From: Onychomys torridus
Taxonomy: Eukaryota > Chordata > Mammalia > Rodentia > Cricetidae
Direction: 5' to 3'
Assembly: GCF_903995425.1 (NCBI RefSeq)
Contig: NC_050452.1
Span: forward strand, 2,845,356-2,909,355
DNA: 64,000 nt
The notes below the pieces were generated by a model that saw only the letters and a list, made by a program, of their open reading frames with translations, made no database searches and was not told where the DNA came from. Each line of letters opens with the position of its first letter. Position 1 is the first letter of the stretch. A program made the translations under genes and the position numbers. Positions 61,851 through 64,000 of the stretch are shown piece by piece.

Positions 61851-61999
61851 CATAGCTTTTATTCTTCTTTGGAAACAAAGAAAAACCTCCTCCCTAACAT
61901 AACAAATATCCTTGTTTCCATTCTGAAGTCACCACATCTTAAAGGATATAGGCTGACTTAATTCTGTATTTTTTCTATTATCCAATATCTCTCACAGAT

Positions 62000-62600
62000 G
62001 TTGTTCCTTTCTCAATAGCATTTAAAAAATTCAAAGTCAATAAAGTATTATGCTATCTACTTCTGGGGGTCTTTGTTATCTTTTTCTCTTCATTTAGTAT
62101 ATCCTTTAGAGTTTTATCTGATCTTTCTGTAACTGCTTGCCCTGTAGGATTTTGTGATATAACTGTAATATGCTTTATATTGTAATAAGCAAAAATTGTT
62201 TCATTTTACTAGAGTCATGTGCTGGAGCATTGTCAGTCTTAATTTGTACAGGTATAATTATAATGGCCATAACTTCTAGCAAATGTGCGATTACATAAGC
62301 AGTCATTTTAGAACTCAAAGCAGTTGTCCATTGAAATCCTGAATAGGTATCAATGGTATGGTGTACATATTTTAATTTTCCAAATTCTACAAAATGAAAC
62401 ATATCCATCTGTCAGATTTCATTCCTATGAGTGTCCTTTGGATTACGTCCTGCAGGCAGTAGAGTTTGGTTGTATAAATAAAAATGTAGGACATTTCCTT
62501 GATTTGTTGCCAAGTGATGGTAAAAATTTTTCTTTAAGCCTTTACTATTGACATGGTGTTTTTTGTGAAAATCTGAGGCCTCTAGCACATTTCTTGTCAA
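62000..62600 (-). pseudogene. class II ERV integrase, broken
   Basis: The N-terminal zinc-finger region lies in 62412-62600: the two His are visible, but the Cys pair seems replaced by aromatic residues. It ends at an in-frame TGA at 62412-62414, where this family has a conserved Trp. The catalytic core follows directly at 62175-62408. The first Asp is at 62403-62405 (MDMFHF), the second at 62232-62234 (TDNAP). The Glu (QAVTERS) is at 62125-62127, about 35 residues further on but shifted by one base, so a frameshift lies between. All three DDE residues are therefore still encoded but in two frames. The order and motifs fit betaretrovirus/IAP-like integrases, which insert the proviral DNA into the host genome. 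It cannot be translated as one protein. Confidence 0.85.
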
Positions 62601-62649
62601 TAGCTCACCAATTTTATCATGACTTTATGCTAGAGAGTCTGGCAGACCC

Positions 62650-63500
62650 ATATAGGATCTGATATGTATTACATATAGGGGATGAATCCTATTCCTGATT
62701 ATTTCTTGTAACTGAATAAATAACAAAGTTAATTTGAACTCATCAGGATTAATTCAGCAGTTTCAATATATAAAACAGTTCTGTCTGCATACCAAGTGTC
62801 AGTAACCACGTTAAGAAGTTTTGTAAAATCCATTAATATCGTTGGAATAGCATATAATTCTTATTTGGGACAGACTCATAAAGGCTTTGAGCCACTTTAC
62901 TTAAATTTCCTTACTTATGATCTGCCTTTCCTGATTTGTTTGTATCAGTATAAAATGTAGGGGCTCCAGAAATTTGTGTTCTCCATAAAATGGGAGGAGG
63001 ATCTATTTAGTTCTCTTTATAAATTGAATTCTCTTGCTGTGGAGGTATTTGTTGTTAATCTCTACCAAATAAATTACTGCAAATTCTTTGTCAGTGTTCA
63101 CTTTCTTCCCATAATTTTCAGTTTCATCATTAGTAAAAGGTATTACAATTTCTGCTGGGTCTATTCCTGTTAATTGATGAAGTCTCAATTTTCCATTTGT
63201 AATAAACTCAGAAATCTTTTCTATAGAAGTTTAAATATTTTTACTCTCTTTATGTGGTTAAAAAATCAATTCTAAGATAATATCTTCCCTCTGCATCAAT
63301 GTCCCTATAGGATAATGCATAGAGAGTAAAATAACCAGAATGCAATCAAGCTAAGGATCTATAGGATTTGCATGTGTAGCCTGTAATTTATTTTTCACCA
63401 AAGCCAATTCTCTCTCAGTTTCAGCTGATAATTCTCTTGGACTATTTAAATCATTATCATCTTTTAAAGCTTGAAACAAATGACTCTGTTCTTAATTTCC
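62650..63500 (-). pseudogene. class II ERV RT connection and RNase H, broken
   Basis: A motif reading FYTDTNKSGKA on the minus strand (Asp codon at about 62944-62946) matches the first active-site segment of retroviral RNase H. Upstream in the gene, the frame at 63003-63188 has LTGIDPAEIVIPFTNDE, typical of the RT connection part of class II pol. Frames are short and separated by stops, so the region is a relic. RNase H normally removes the RNA strand during reverse transcription. Confidence 0.8.
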
Positions 63501-63639
63501 TATTCCAAACATGGACCAGAGATGGGCAATGTCTCCCAGGAAACTTTGACAGTCATTAAGAGGCCACAATCAATTTCTTCTGATTTGAACCTTTTGGGGT
63601 CTAAATATTTTGTTGACCTATTTTACATTCTAAATAATT

Positions 63640-64000
63640 AATAGAATCTCCTCTTTGTATTGTTTCAGGAGCAATTTGTAATCTCCAACAAGGCAAAATT
63701 TTCTTTATGTCTTCATTTTCTCTATGGGATCTACATTTGAGTCAGCAAATAAGATGCCATCCATATAATGGTAAATTATAGATTAGGGAAATTGCTTACA
63801 TATAATTTCCAATGGCTGTCATATAAAATATTAGCAGAAGGTGGGGCTATTTGACATTACTTGTGGGAGAATCTTCCAATGATATCTCTTAACAGGTTGA
63901 AAATTGTTATATTTAGCCATGGTGGATGCAATTTTTTTCTGTCTTTTACTTGTAAAAGTACTGTGAAGAAAAAGTCTTTTTAATTACTAACTATCAGAGG
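63640..64000 (-). pseudogene. class II ERV reverse transcriptase palm, broken and partial
   Basis: On the minus strand, motif LPQV (63858-63869) stands where class II RTs have LPQG, followed by a SNSPT-type segment. The catalytic box reads YMDG (63756-63767) instead of YMDD, so the second Asp is changed to Gly. Both boxes are in the same frame, 34 codons apart, but three stop codons lie between them. The fingers domain and everything 5' of it is beyond the right edge. The enzyme would be inactive even without the stops. Confidence 0.85.

Larger units (their letters stand above)
58137..64000 (-). mobile_element. internal region of class II ERV copy 2, runs off the right edge
   Basis: Minus-strand provirus interior. 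In genome-sense order from right to left it has RT (about 63640-64000), the RT connection and RNase H (about 62650-63500), integrase (about 62000-62600), then a non-coding-looking 3' part (58153-60622, AT-rich, no env frame). An L1 lies inside it at 60623-61850. Motifs place it with betaretrovirus-like ERVs. Stops and frameshifts occur throughout. The 3' part aligns with the interior of ERV copy 1 at 12.7-13.5 kb. The 6-mer before the LTR is CCCCAG (57803-57808). Confidence 0.85.

Overview
The window looks like nuclear DNA of a muroid rodent, most likely a cricetid (hamster, vole or deer-mouse group). The evidence is B1 and B2 SINEs, rodent-type L1 LINEs, old L1 3' ends of the rodent Lx type, class II endogenous retroviruses (ERVs) with 6-bp target duplications, long CA/GT/GA microsatellites, and one intron-containing gene. 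The exact species is inferred from repeat style and is not proven. There is no prokaryotic-style gene cluster, CRISPR array or operon. Most open frames are pieces of transposons, antisense strands of transposons, or translated microsatellites.

The only convincing host gene is on the + strand. Three exons with correct splice sites and matching reading phases lie at 35797-35905, 39045-39143 and 42986-43075. Together they encode the last ~98 residues of a protein that I cannot name with confidence, ending in a TGA at 43073-43075. A 3' UTR follows, with AATAAA signals at 43861, 44737 and 45358. Upstream exons are probably outside the window or too short to see. A GC-rich block at 32395-32560 with a good splice donor is a weak candidate for an alternative 5' exon.

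Left part (1-12.3 kb): a fragment of an L1 3' UTR at the edge, then mostly unique AT-rich DNA with microsatellites and B2/B1 SINEs. 12.3-19.8 kb: a deleted minus-strand class II ERV with two matching LTRs. Its 5' LTR is split by a 4.57-kb minus-strand L1 that has an 11-bp target duplication, an apparent 3' transduction, and substitutions in both endonuclease and reverse transcriptase catalytic motifs. 19.8-29.2 kb: several solo LTRs, a B2/B4-like SINE, an ancient L1 and an Lx-type L1 3' UTR. 29.2-46.3 kb: the gene and its introns, with few repeats.

Right part (46.3-64 kb): two L1 copies with 5' inversions (twin priming), and an old plus-strand L1 that is split by a 3.25-kb TG...CA element with a perfect ATAAAG target duplication. 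A long minus-strand class II ERV follows and runs off the right edge. Its LTR, polypurine tract, integrase, RNase H and reverse transcriptase remnants are all recognisable, but it carries stops, frameshifts and altered RT motifs. A further L1 is inserted in it. Every mobile element seen here appears non-functional or truncated.
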